From IMG/VR virus record IMGVR_UViG_3300022562_001635, positions 1 through 29,763 of that record: DNA of 29,763 bases, one strand, 5' to 3'. The stretch is from a virus. Positions 12,868 to 19,977 of this stretch are shown in pieces. Positions within the stretch are counted from its first letter, which is position 1, and the number at the start of each line of letters is the position of its first letter. The notes under the pieces were generated by a model, which was not told the DNA's origin, made no database searches, and worked only from the letters and a program-made list of their open reading frames with translations. Made by a program: the position numbers and the translations under genes.

Positions 12868-13936
12868 AAAGTTTAAAGAGCTTGGGTATGACATAACAGA
12901 AAAAGACATAAAAAGATATGAGGCACTTGCAAAAGCTGAATATGAAACTGCATATAGAAATATAAGAGCAGCGGTTCAAGCTCAATACGCAAAGCTGGCT
13001 AGTACAGATATAAGCTCTAGGGACTTTTATAACGAAATGCTAAAATACAATAGGCTCCAAAAGCTCGAAAAAAAAATTGCATTTGAGATTTCAAAAGCGA
13101 CAACAAATGTAGAAGCAATTTTGGAACGCTCGCTTAACGCTGCATTTACAAACAACTTCTATTACCAGACATATGCATCAAAATGGCTTGCTCCTGCATT
13201 TAGCTTTGTGTATGTCCCAGACGAGCTTGCAACACTTGTTTCCGTAAACACGGAACAAGCGTGGAAGAGAATAACAGAGCGGATCGAAAAAATGTTTGGA
13301 AAAAAAGAGTTGTATCGAGCGCAACATGCAACTCTTACGGAGCTGCTTGTAAAAAACAAAAATATCGCTGTGCAAGAAATAAGATCTGCTTTAACGCAAG
13401 GGCTTTTACAGGGGAAGCAAGCAAGACAAGTTATGCAAGACATTCGTGGAATTATTGGCGGAACTTATGTCAAAAATGGAATTATTTCAGAAAATGGGCT
13501 TGTCTACAATTCAATGCGAATTGCACGTACAGAAATGACAAGAGTGATGAACGACGGTGCGTTTGCAGCGGCAAAAGTCCTACAAAGCCAAGGAATAAAA
13601 GCACAAAAAAAATGGCTTGCAACATTGGACAAAAGAACACGTCCAGTTCACGCAGCCCTTGATGGACAAGTACAAGATGTAGATGATCCATTCATCTCAT
13701 CCGCAGGTGCAGTAATGCGCCCCGGACAATTTAGGATAGCAAGCCAAGACATACATTGCAGATGCACAATAATTGATATTGTAGAAGACATCTCTCCACA
13801 AATAAGAAGAGGACGAAATCCAACAACAGGAAAAAATGAAGTTTTTTCTTACAGGGACTTCCCAGAGTGGGCAGCAGAAAACAACCTTAAAAGGAATAAA
13901 TTCGGAAAGTTAGTCCCGTCTAAAAAAAGTAGTTGA
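12857..13936 (+). CDS. Minor head protein, MuF domain (SPP1 gp7-like)
   Basis: 359 residues. The N-terminal two-thirds is helical; the MuF core near the C-terminus includes RIARTEMTRVMNDGAF, KKWLATLDKRTRPVHAALDG and QDIHCRCTII, the signature of Phage_Mu_F/SPP1 gp7 proteins. These bind the portal and are packaged in small numbers, possibly guarding DNA ejection. No toxin or enzyme domain is fused to the C-terminus here, unlike some MuF proteins. An internal promoter follows directly after the stop. Confidence 0.9.
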   Translation: MSFEKFKELGYDITEKDIKRYEALAKAEYETAYRNIRAAVQAQYAKLASTDISSRDFYNEMLKYNRLQKLEKKIAFEISKATTNVEAILERSLNAAFTNNFYYQTYASKWLAPAFSFVYVPDELATLVSVNTEQAWKRITERIEKMFGKKELYRAQHATLTELLVKNKNIAVQEIRSALTQGLLQGKQARQVMQDIRGIIGGTYVKNGIISENGLVYNSMRIARTEMTRVMNDGAFAAAKVLQSQGIKAQKKWLATLDKRTRPVHAALDGQVQDVDDPFISSAGAVMRPGQFRIASQDIHCRCTIIDIVEDISPQIRRGRNPTTGKNEVFSYRDFPEWAAENNLKRNKFGKLVPSKKSS

Positions 13937-13951
13937 CAATAATTTATTTTG

Positions 13952-13980
13952 TTGACTACTACACAAATATATAGTATTTT
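13952..13980 (+). promoter_or_regulatory. Internal promoter before scaffold and coat genes
   Basis: TTGACT at 13952-13957, 17 bp, TATTTT at 13975-13980, then AAGGAG and the scaffold ATG at 13994. The short leader would give extra transcripts of scaffold and coat, the most abundant structural proteins. Confidence 0.55.
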
Positions 13981-13993
13981 TAAGGAGACATAA

Positions 13994-14593
13994 ATGGATA
14001 CAAACGTTATGCAGGGCAAGGAAAATCAGGGCCAGGCAGAAAATAGTCAGGGCGAAACAAAAGAGAAAAGCCAGGACTTCAAAATTGATCCAAAAATAAT
14101 AGATCAGATTTCTGAAAAAGTGCGGCTTGAAGTTGAAAATCAATATAAACCGCAAATACAGGGGCTTGACAAAAAAATTTCTCAGCTCGAAAAAGAAAAA
14201 AGAGATCTTGAAAGATCGCAAATGAATGACGAACAGAGACGAGCAGACATAGAAAAAGAGTTTGCGGAAAAAATGTCTCGAATCGAGCAAAGAGAGCGCC
14301 ATTCAATGATTCGCGAAATTATGGCAGACGAAGGAATTGACAAAGAGTTTTTCGGATATTTTACGGGGAACACGGAAATGGAAATTAGAGAACAAATTTC
14401 AAGCTTCAAAAATATTTTGGAAACGAAAGTTAAGCAGTATTCAGAAAAAGAAATAAATAAAAAGCTCGGCAATGGAGCACCAAAAGGAGGCGGTGCAGGA
14501 TTGCAAGACAAGACAATCTCCAGAGCTGATTTTGAAAAACTGGCTCCTAAAGAGAAAATGGATATAGCAAAAACACACAAAATAACAGAATAA
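13994..14593 (+). CDS. Capsid scaffolding protein (GP20-like)
   Basis: 199 residues. A Gln/Glu-rich N-terminus is followed by a long coiled coil (about 35-105: KKISQLEKEKRDLERSQMND) and a Gly-rich hinge (GNGAPKGGGAGL near 165). The composition, the length and the place immediately before the coat gene match phage minor structural/scaffold proteins of the GP20 family. It guides coat assembly and leaves the prohead before or during packaging. There is no protease gene next to it. Confidence 0.8.
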   Translation: MDTNVMQGKENQGQAENSQGETKEKSQDFKIDPKIIDQISEKVRLEVENQYKPQIQGLDKKISQLEKEKRDLERSQMNDEQRRADIEKEFAEKMSRIEQRERHSMIREIMADEGIDKEFFGYFTGNTEMEIREQISSFKNILETKVKQYSEKEINKKLGNGAPKGGGAGLQDKTISRADFEKLAPKEKMDIAKTHKITE

Positions 14594-14606
14594 GGAAAAA
14601 AAATAA

Positions 14607-15788
14607 ATGGCAAATACATTAACAGGGCTAATCCCTACACTGTACGAATCTTTGGACATTGTTAGCCGCGAGCTTGTTGGGTTTATTCCAGCCGTATGGC
14701 AAAATCCAGACGGCCGCAGTTTGCAGCGTGCAGCAGTCGGACAGGATATCCGGTTTCCGATTACTCGAAAATATTCTTCTGCTGCGAACACTCCGGGCGT
14801 AGAAGTTCCAGATACAGGCGACCAAACAGTAGATTACGGAACAATTTCAATTACAAAATCTCAGCACATTCCAATAAAATGGAATGGCGTAGAGCAGCAA
14901 GGACTTTCGAACGGAGACAGTCCACAGATTAACAACATTATGCGAGACCAACTCGCGCAGGCTTTTCGTTCGCTTATAAACGAAGTTGAAACAGACATTG
15001 CAAGTCAATACTTTCTTGCTTCTAGAGCAGTTGGCACAGCGGGGACAACACCTTTTGCGTCAAATCTTTCAGACGCGGCATACATAAGAAAAATTCTTGA
15101 CGACAACGGAGCGCCAAAGGGAGATCGATCATTAATTATTGACACTACCGCTGGAGTAAACCTTAGATCTCTTACGCAACTTACAAATGTAAATCAATCC
15201 GGAACAGATGGGACATTGCGCCAAGGAGTATTGAATGATCTTTTTGGCATTTCTGTTCGGGAATCTGCTCAAATTGCAACACACACAGCAGGAACAGCGG
15301 CAAGCGCAACAACAAACACTGCAGGATATGCCGTTGGAGCAACTACAATCACACTCGCATCTGCGGGAACTGGAACAATCATTGCAGGAGACGTTATAAC
15401 TTTTGCTGGGGATACAAACAAGTACGTTGTTCTTACAGGAGACACCGACGTATCGGATGGTGGGACAATCGTTCTTGCCGCTCCCGGGCTGAAAAAAGCA
15501 ATTCCCGCAAGCGCAACTGCAATTACGGTCCAAAAAGATGGAACGACGCTTGACTATGTTGGAAATATTGGATTTTCTCGAAATGCTATTTGTCTTATCA
15601 CGCGCCTCCCAGAAAGACCAGAGGGCGGTGACAAAGCTATCGACATCCAAACAGTAGTAGAGCCTTTAACAGGAATTGCGTTTGAAATTGCTCTTTACCC
15701 GGGATTTAGACAAAATTATGTTCATGTTTCTCTTGCGTGGGGAGCAAAAATTATAAAGCCAGAACATACAGCATTGCTTCTGGGGTAA
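14607..15788 (+). CDS. Major capsid protein (P22 coat-like)
   Basis: 393 residues with AAGGA upstream. It starts MANTLTGLIPTLYESLDIVSRELVGFIP, continues with RSLQRAAVGQDIRFPITR and ends in an AWGAKIIKPEHTALLLG tail, matching the P22 coat (gp5) branch of the HK97 fold. An Ala/Thr/Gly-rich segment (about 220-310, with ATTITLASAGTGTIIAGDVI) may be the inserted surface domain of this branch. It forms the icosahedral shell. The length is a little below P22 coat (430). Confidence 0.85.
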   Translation: MANTLTGLIPTLYESLDIVSRELVGFIPAVWQNPDGRSLQRAAVGQDIRFPITRKYSSAANTPGVEVPDTGDQTVDYGTISITKSQHIPIKWNGVEQQGLSNGDSPQINNIMRDQLAQAFRSLINEVETDIASQYFLASRAVGTAGTTPFASNLSDAAYIRKILDDNGAPKGDRSLIIDTTAGVNLRSLTQLTNVNQSGTDGTLRQGVLNDLFGISVRESAQIATHTAGTAASATTNTAGYAVGATTITLASAGTGTIIAGDVITFAGDTNKYVVLTGDTDVSDGGTIVLAAPGLKKAIPASATAITVQKDGTTLDYVGNIGFSRNAICLITRLPERPEGGDKAIDIQTVVEPLTGIAFEIALYPGFRQNYVHVSLAWGAKIIKPEHTALLLG

Positions 15789-15802
15789 TAAAAAGGCCGT
15801 TG

Positions 15803-16366
15803 ATGAAATTAGAACTGATATCTCTTGCAACCGTTAAGGCACAACTTGGAATATCCGACACATCGCAGGATTCTGCAATAACCGCAATGATTCCGATAGT
15901 ATCAAACGACGTCCGCAGAATTTTAAACACGAATTTTGACAAATATTGTTCTGCCTCTTTGACATCTGGATCGAACATTGTTCAAGTCGCATGTTGCGTG
16001 AACAGCGATTCTCGAAAATCTTCTCTTGTGATGGGACAAGTTGTTTACAGTCCTGCCCTGCCTGATGATACATATGTGACCGGATATAATCCAAACAATG
16101 GCGAACATACTTTGTCTGCAAGTGCAACCAACAATGACAATTATTTATACAAGACGGTTCTAATTTCTCAATGGCCTACAATTTCAAAAATGATATGGTA
16201 TAAGATAATAACGCAAAACGCAGACGATGCAAAAACAAAAGAAATAAGGTCTTTGTCGTATGGAGGAGTTTCAAAAAGTTTTTCTGATTCCGAAGTTGAC
16301 AAGAAATACAATTACCCGGGGATTTTAATAAAAGACCTTGGGCCAAAAAACGTAAAGGTAAACTGA
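15803..16366 (+). CDS. Head-tail connector (gp15/gp6 type)
   Basis: 187 residues from the ATG at 15803 (AAAAAGG upstream), chosen over a start inside the coat gene. The N-terminus MKLELISLATVKAQLGISDTSQDSAI followed by a helical stretch is characteristic of head completion adaptors that bind the portal after packaging. A beta-rich middle (about 55-110) is longer than in the smallest members. Its place directly after the coat gene supports the assignment. Confidence 0.7.
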   Translation: MKLELISLATVKAQLGISDTSQDSAITAMIPIVSNDVRRILNTNFDKYCSASLTSGSNIVQVACCVNSDSRKSSLVMGQVVYSPALPDDTYVTGYNPNNGEHTLSASATNNDNYLYKTVLISQWPTISKMIWYKIITQNADDAKTKEIRSLSYGGVSKSFSDSEVDKKYNYPGILIKDLGPKNVKVN

Positions 16367-16911
16367 TGCCAAACGCAAAAGGACTATTAGCGCCTCTTTC
16401 ATTTTCGGACGACGGTCAAATTATAACGACATACCTAGATGACTTTATTGTTCGGGGGAAAGTTTTTTCTATCCAAAAAATTTTGTCTTTAACTGCTGCA
16501 ACGCCATTGTATATTCACTTCGCTCTTTCTTTGTCAAAACCTCCAACATATGTTTTGCCAATAAGAGTTCATCCAACAGATGGGACTGTTCGGTTTGATC
16601 TATATAAGAATCCGACTGGTGTGTCTGGAGGAACGGCAGTAACGGCATTAAATAGGAATTTTTTATCTGGCTATTTATCAAATGTGACAAGTAAATATGG
16701 AGTTTCTGTTACGGGAGAAGGAACAAAAGTTCCGATAGAAAATATTTATGGAACGGCTGCAACCCCTTTATCAAGCGGAAGCGGTAGCGATTCTGCAGGG
16801 TCTACTAATTCTATTATTGTTGGGAACAATGACGACTTTCTCATAAAGCTTACTCCATCAGAAACAGCCGATGTTGCAGTATTTATTGAATTTGTAGAGA
16901 CCGGTTTATAA
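16366..16911 (+). CDS. Virion structural protein, possible decoration protein
   Basis: 181 residues, beta-rich, starting 1 base from the previous stop. It contains GKVFSIQKILSLTAATPLYIHFALS, FDLYKNPTGVSGGTAVTALNRN and a closing DDFLIKLTPSETADVAVFIEFVE, the layout of phage surface proteins with a jelly-roll-like fold whose middle reads LYEN..VS.GT..TP.N.NR. It is probably a head decoration or accessory structural protein. The family match is from pattern only. Confidence 0.55.
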   Translation: MPNAKGLLAPLSFSDDGQIITTYLDDFIVRGKVFSIQKILSLTAATPLYIHFALSLSKPPTYVLPIRVHPTDGTVRFDLYKNPTGVSGGTAVTALNRNFLSGYLSNVTSKYGVSVTGEGTKVPIENIYGTAATPLSSGSGSDSAGSTNSIIVGNNDDFLIKLTPSETADVAVFIEFVETGL

Positions 16912-17331
16912 ATGGCAGAGTTGAACAAAGAAATATTTGAAGAACTGGTAAAGCGCCTTGAAGAAAAAATCGAGTCATCGAACAAAAATATTAACGAAAG
17001 GCTTTGTTCGATTGATGGGCTTATTTGCAGGGTTGAGGGCCACATCGAAAAAATAGAAGTCCAAAACAATAGGCAAGCAGAAAAAATTGTTAGAGTTGAA
17101 ACCAAATGCGAAAGCATTGAGGAAAGAGTAAAAACGATAAAGGATAACTTTGAAAATGAAATAAAAAATGTAAAATACAGTCTCGAAAGAGAGCTGAAAA
17201 GTACAAAAGAAAATTTGAAGCAAGAAATTCAAAAAGAAAACAGTAATCAGAACCTGAAGATAATTGCTCAAGCTGTAGTTGTAATGTCTTTGTTAATGAC
17301 AATTTATAAATTTATTGTAGGTTCGTTATGA
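16912..17331 (+). CDS. Coiled-coil protein with a C-terminal membrane anchor
   Basis: 139 residues. Residues 5-112 are heptad-rich (LVKRLEEKIESSNKNI; VKYSLERELKSTKENLKQEI); residues 113-136 form one hydrophobic helix (IIAQAVVVMSLLMTIYKFIV). The layout recalls XhlA-type haemolysin/holin partners and tail-anchored coiled coils, but it is longer than XhlA (about 90). It sits among head-tail connector genes, an odd place for a lysis gene. No other convincing holin was found, so this is a lysis candidate; a virion-associated membrane protein is the alternative. Confidence 0.6.
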   Translation: MAELNKEIFEELVKRLEEKIESSNKNINERLCSIDGLICRVEGHIEKIEVQNNRQAEKIVRVETKCESIEERVKTIKDNFENEIKNVKYSLERELKSTKENLKQEIQKENSNQNLKIIAQAVVVMSLLMTIYKFIVGSL

Positions 17332-17678
17332 CTTTTCTTAATGACTTTTTTGCAACAGAAAAAAGCTATGTGGCGGAGTTCCAAGGTAAGGAAAATGTGT
17401 ATTCTGGAAACACGATTGTAGACACAACATATCCAGTGCTTGGTTCAGTCAATTCTTTAATTTGGGATAGCAGTGTTATGCAGTCTAAAATTTCTGAAAA
17501 ATACAAAGAAGAAATTGATTCTATAATCGTTTTCAATTATGGAGACTTGCCGTATAGCATTGTCAAATCTGCCCACAGAATTTATGTCAATAATGAATTG
17601 TTTAGCGTTCTTGCTCGCGAAAATATAGGAAATCAAAACGAGATTATAAGGGTGTTTTTGAAGAAGTATGAGCAATAG
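17328..17678 (+). CDS. Head closure (stopper) protein
   Basis: 116 residues, overlapping the previous gene by 4 bp. The small beta-rich protein (DSIIVFNYGDLPYSIVKSAHRIYVNNELFSVLAREN) has the size and gene position of SPP1 gp16-type stoppers that close the portal channel. The sequence alone would not identify it; the assignment is mainly from order: connector, stopper, HK97 gp10-like, tail terminator, tail tube. Confidence 0.55.
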   Translation: MTFLNDFFATEKSYVAEFQGKENVYSGNTIVDTTYPVLGSVNSLIWDSSVMQSKISEKYKEEIDSIIVFNYGDLPYSIVKSAHRIYVNNELFSVLARENIGNQNEIIRVFLKKYEQ

Positions 17679-18093
17679 AAATATAACAATTAAAAAAATA
17701 ACATACGGCAACCCAATTGCAGGAGTAGAGAGTGGAATTAAGAAAGGAACTCTTGCAATTCTTGCAGAAATTGCAGCTCATGCAAAATCGCTTTGCCCTG
17801 TAGACACTGGAACCTTAAGAGCTAGCGTCGGATATATGACAAGTGGAGAGTCTACAACTTTTTTCAAAAACATAAAAAAAATAGAGCCGGGCACAGGATA
17901 CGTCGGAAGCCCGCTTGACTATGCAACATATCAAGAATTTGGAACAAGATACATAAAGCCACAGCCATATATGAGACCGTCGCTAGCGCTTGCAAAAGGT
18001 GTTAAAGCGGCATTACTGATTTCAAAAATTCAAAGAGAAGAAATGAGAGGAGCGCTAAAAAAAGGCGAGATAAGAGAGAGTTTTATTTTATGA
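17668..18093 (+). CDS. Tail completion protein (HK97 gp10-like)
   Basis: 141 residues. Diagnostic features are CPVDTGTLRASVGY, GYVGSPLDYATYQEFGTRY and PQPYMRPSLA, together the signature of the HK97 gp10/minor tail family. The protein sits at the head-tail joint of siphoviruses. It overlaps the stopper gene by 11 bp and the tail terminator gene by 4 bp. Confidence 0.9.
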   Translation: MSNRNITIKKITYGNPIAGVESGIKKGTLAILAEIAAHAKSLCPVDTGTLRASVGYMTSGESTTFFKNIKKIEPGTGYVGSPLDYATYQEFGTRYIKPQPYMRPSLALAKGVKAALLISKIQREEMRGALKKGEIRESFIL

Positions 18094-18476
18094 CACCATC
18101 AGAAATAATGGCAACGATTCTTGACAAAGCAAGCATTAACGCGCTTCTTTCTAACTACGACAGCAGAAAAACAATATACGAAGACGTTCTTATCCCCAAA
18201 GATGTTCCGGCAACATACACGACAATAAATTATTACGTTTCTGGGACAGTTGACGAAGGAGTTGATTTTTATCAGGCCGAGTGGTCGATAAATTGTAGGG
18301 CTGAGTCGTATAGCAAAAGCAATATTTTGGCACAAACGGTGTCGAACGAAATAAATAGAATTTCTGGAGACGGGTTTTCTTCTACAGTTATTTTTTTCCC
18401 AACAATAAGCCCGGCAGACGATACAGATAATTATAACACACCTTTACAGGTTACCTTAAAAACAAGGAGATTTTAA
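18090..18476 (+). CDS. Tail terminator-like protein
   Basis: 128 residues starting MTPSEIMATILDKASINALLS, with a central EDVLIPKDVPATYTTINYY and a closing NTPLQVTLKTRRF. The size and the pattern of an N-terminal helix, a central strand pair and a late strand resemble DUF3168/tail terminator proteins that cap the tail tube at its head end. Its place between the gp10-like and tail tube genes is exactly where that gene is expected. Confidence 0.65.
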   Translation: MTPSEIMATILDKASINALLSNYDSRKTIYEDVLIPKDVPATYTTINYYVSGTVDEGVDFYQAEWSINCRAESYSKSNILAQTVSNEINRISGDGFSSTVIFFPTISPADDTDNYNTPLQVTLKTRRF

Positions 18477-19343
18477 ATGCCAGTACAAACGATAAAAGGG
18501 GACAATATATATTTCCCCGATGGAGCAGCAGTAAAAATAAAAAGAAACGCTATTGAGTCTTATTTCGATCTAGGAGCAATAAACAGCGCTGTAACCGCAA
18601 CAATGAATTACGATGTAAATGAGGTTGAGACTGCAAACTTCGGAAAACTTGCGCGTCAAATTAGAAACCTTACTGTTGCAGGAAGTTTTACGCTTATCAA
18701 CCTCAGTCAAGATGGCCTTGACAGAATGGGCGGTGGAGTTTTTACACTTGTTAATACTCCGGGAACTCCAGTGTCGACTATTCCAGATCAAGAAATTGCG
18801 GCGGGGTGGTCAGGGAACGTCAAATATCCACTTGTAATAAAAACGTCAAGCTCAGACAGCACGAAATTAAGAACAACAGTAAAACCAACAATTACAAGCA
18901 TTACGCTAGATCCAACAGGAACGCCAGAGGTGCTTGCTGAGGATTCTGAATACATTATTGTTGCAGATTCAGGCTCCTCATCTGGGTGGTCAGTCATTTT
19001 TATTCCGGGAAATATGACTACAGTTTCTCCAACAACTTATGAAATTGAAATTGTATATGGGACAAATACACCAATACAGAAATCGACACTTTATGCAGGG
19101 TCATCTACTGTTTTGATGAATGCCTACTCCATGCTTATCGAACACACAGATAGCAACGGGCTTGTACGCTCTCTTGAGTTGTTTAGTGTAGACACAGATA
19201 GCGGAGGTTTTCAATTTGGATTTAAAGGTGCAAACGAAGACGGCGTCGAAGAAATGCCTCTTGCGTTTACTGCAAAAATTGATACTTCCCTTACAGATGG
19301 GCGACAACTTCTTGCGTGGTCGATCGATAATGGAGCTGCATAA
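18477..19343 (+). CDS. Major tail tube protein
   Basis: 288 residues, starting directly after the previous stop. It is beta-rich, with VKIKRNAIESYFDLGAINS at the start, a mid-protein TSITLDPTGTPEVLAEDSEY segment that looks like a small inserted domain, and a terminal TAKIDTSLTDGRQLLAWSID. The position just before the frameshifting chaperone pair and tape measure identifies it as the tube subunit. The length is typical for a tube protein with an extra surface domain. Confidence 0.75.
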   Translation: MPVQTIKGDNIYFPDGAAVKIKRNAIESYFDLGAINSAVTATMNYDVNEVETANFGKLARQIRNLTVAGSFTLINLSQDGLDRMGGGVFTLVNTPGTPVSTIPDQEIAAGWSGNVKYPLVIKTSSSDSTKLRTTVKPTITSITLDPTGTPEVLAEDSEYIIVADSGSSSGWSVIFIPGNMTTVSPTTYEIEIVYGTNTPIQKSTLYAGSSTVLMNAYSMLIEHTDSNGLVRSLELFSVDTDSGGFQFGFKGANEDGVEEMPLAFTAKIDTSLTDGRQLLAWSIDNGAA

Positions 19344-19786
19344 TGAAAGAAGTTAGAATAAAATATTCTAGTCGTGGAGAAATGAAAGAAAAAGTTGTAA
19401 AAATCTTTTTTGTTTCAAATAAAGCGATTAGGCTTCATGACGAAATAACAGTTCAAGCAAATCATGTTGTAGATCTTGTAAACGAAATAAACGGATACGA
19501 GTCAAAAATTGCAGCAATGGAAAGTCTTGGAGAAAAAGAAGACGCAATTAGAGAACTAAAAGAAAAAGCAAAGCTTGCAACAAAAAAGATTAGGGAGTTT
19601 AGCTCAGAATCGTTTTACAAAGAAAGGTTTAATCTTGTAAAAATGATTCTCGAAAAAAACGGCGTAGAAGATGAGCAACTTTTAAGTTTTGCCTTTTGGG
19701 ATGAAGACGTTGAGCCAATTGAAATGATAAACTTTTTGAAAGAGTGCATGACTAAAGACCAAGTAAAAAAAAAGGATCAGCCTTAA
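19343..19786 (+). CDS. Tail assembly chaperone (gpG-like, zero frame)
   Basis: 147 residues, starting on the last base of the tail tube stop. It is charged and helical (VNEINGYESKIAAMESLGEKEDAIRELKEKAK), ending with LKECMTKDQVKKKDQP. It matches the gpG role in lambda: it coats the tape measure during tail assembly and is not in the virion. Near its end lies a nine-A slippery run and a hairpin that contains its own stop codon, allowing a fraction of ribosomes to make the extended product. Confidence 0.8.
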   Translation: MKEVRIKYSSRGEMKEKVVKIFFVSNKAIRLHDEITVQANHVVDLVNEINGYESKIAAMESLGEKEDAIRELKEKAKLATKKIREFSSESFYKERFNLVKMILEKNGVEDEQLLSFAFWDEDVEPIEMINFLKECMTKDQVKKKDQP

Positions 19787-19977
19787 AAATTAAGGCATAT
19801 CATCCAGAGCGCCTTATTGCTGCATTGAATAAGTGTGGAATTACCGTCACCCCAGATCAGTTCTGGGAAGAGTGGGATTCCCCACAAACTCAAGCAGCAA
19901 TTGAGGTGGCACAATTTCCAAAAGAAATAACAGAATGGATTTGGGAGATTGAAAGGTTTCCTTTTGAGGTGTTCTAA
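19343..19977 (+). CDS. Tail assembly chaperone, frameshifted long form (gpG-T-like)
   Basis: Zero frame from 19343 to 19774 (144 codons), then the -1 frame from 19774 to the TAA at 19975-19977 (67 codons), giving about 211 residues. The T-like extension begins GSALKIKAYHPERLIAALNK, includes TPDQFWEEWDSP and ends ERFPFEVF. The extension has no start codon of its own, and without frameshifting bases 19787-19976 would be empty. The stop overlaps the tape measure ATG (TAATG). In lambda the long form bridges the tape measure-chaperone complex to tube subunits. Confidence 0.8.
19768..19796 (+). promoter_or_regulatory. Programmed -1 frameshift site
   Basis: The heptamer A AAA AAG (19768-19774) is in phase within a nine-A run. 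After a 5-nt spacer a hairpin GCCUUAA/UUAAGGC with loop AAA occupies 19780-19796. The zero-frame stop TAA (19784-19786) is inside the hairpin. A -1 slip opens a 67-codon frame reaching the tape measure start. This is the lambda G-GT arrangement. Confidence 0.85.

Noticed and set aside
15132-15650. Cys/Ser-rich minus-strand frame of 172 codons
   Set aside because: It lies entirely inside the coat gene, opposite strand, with unnatural composition. It is a shadow of Ala/Thr/Gly-rich coding DNA.
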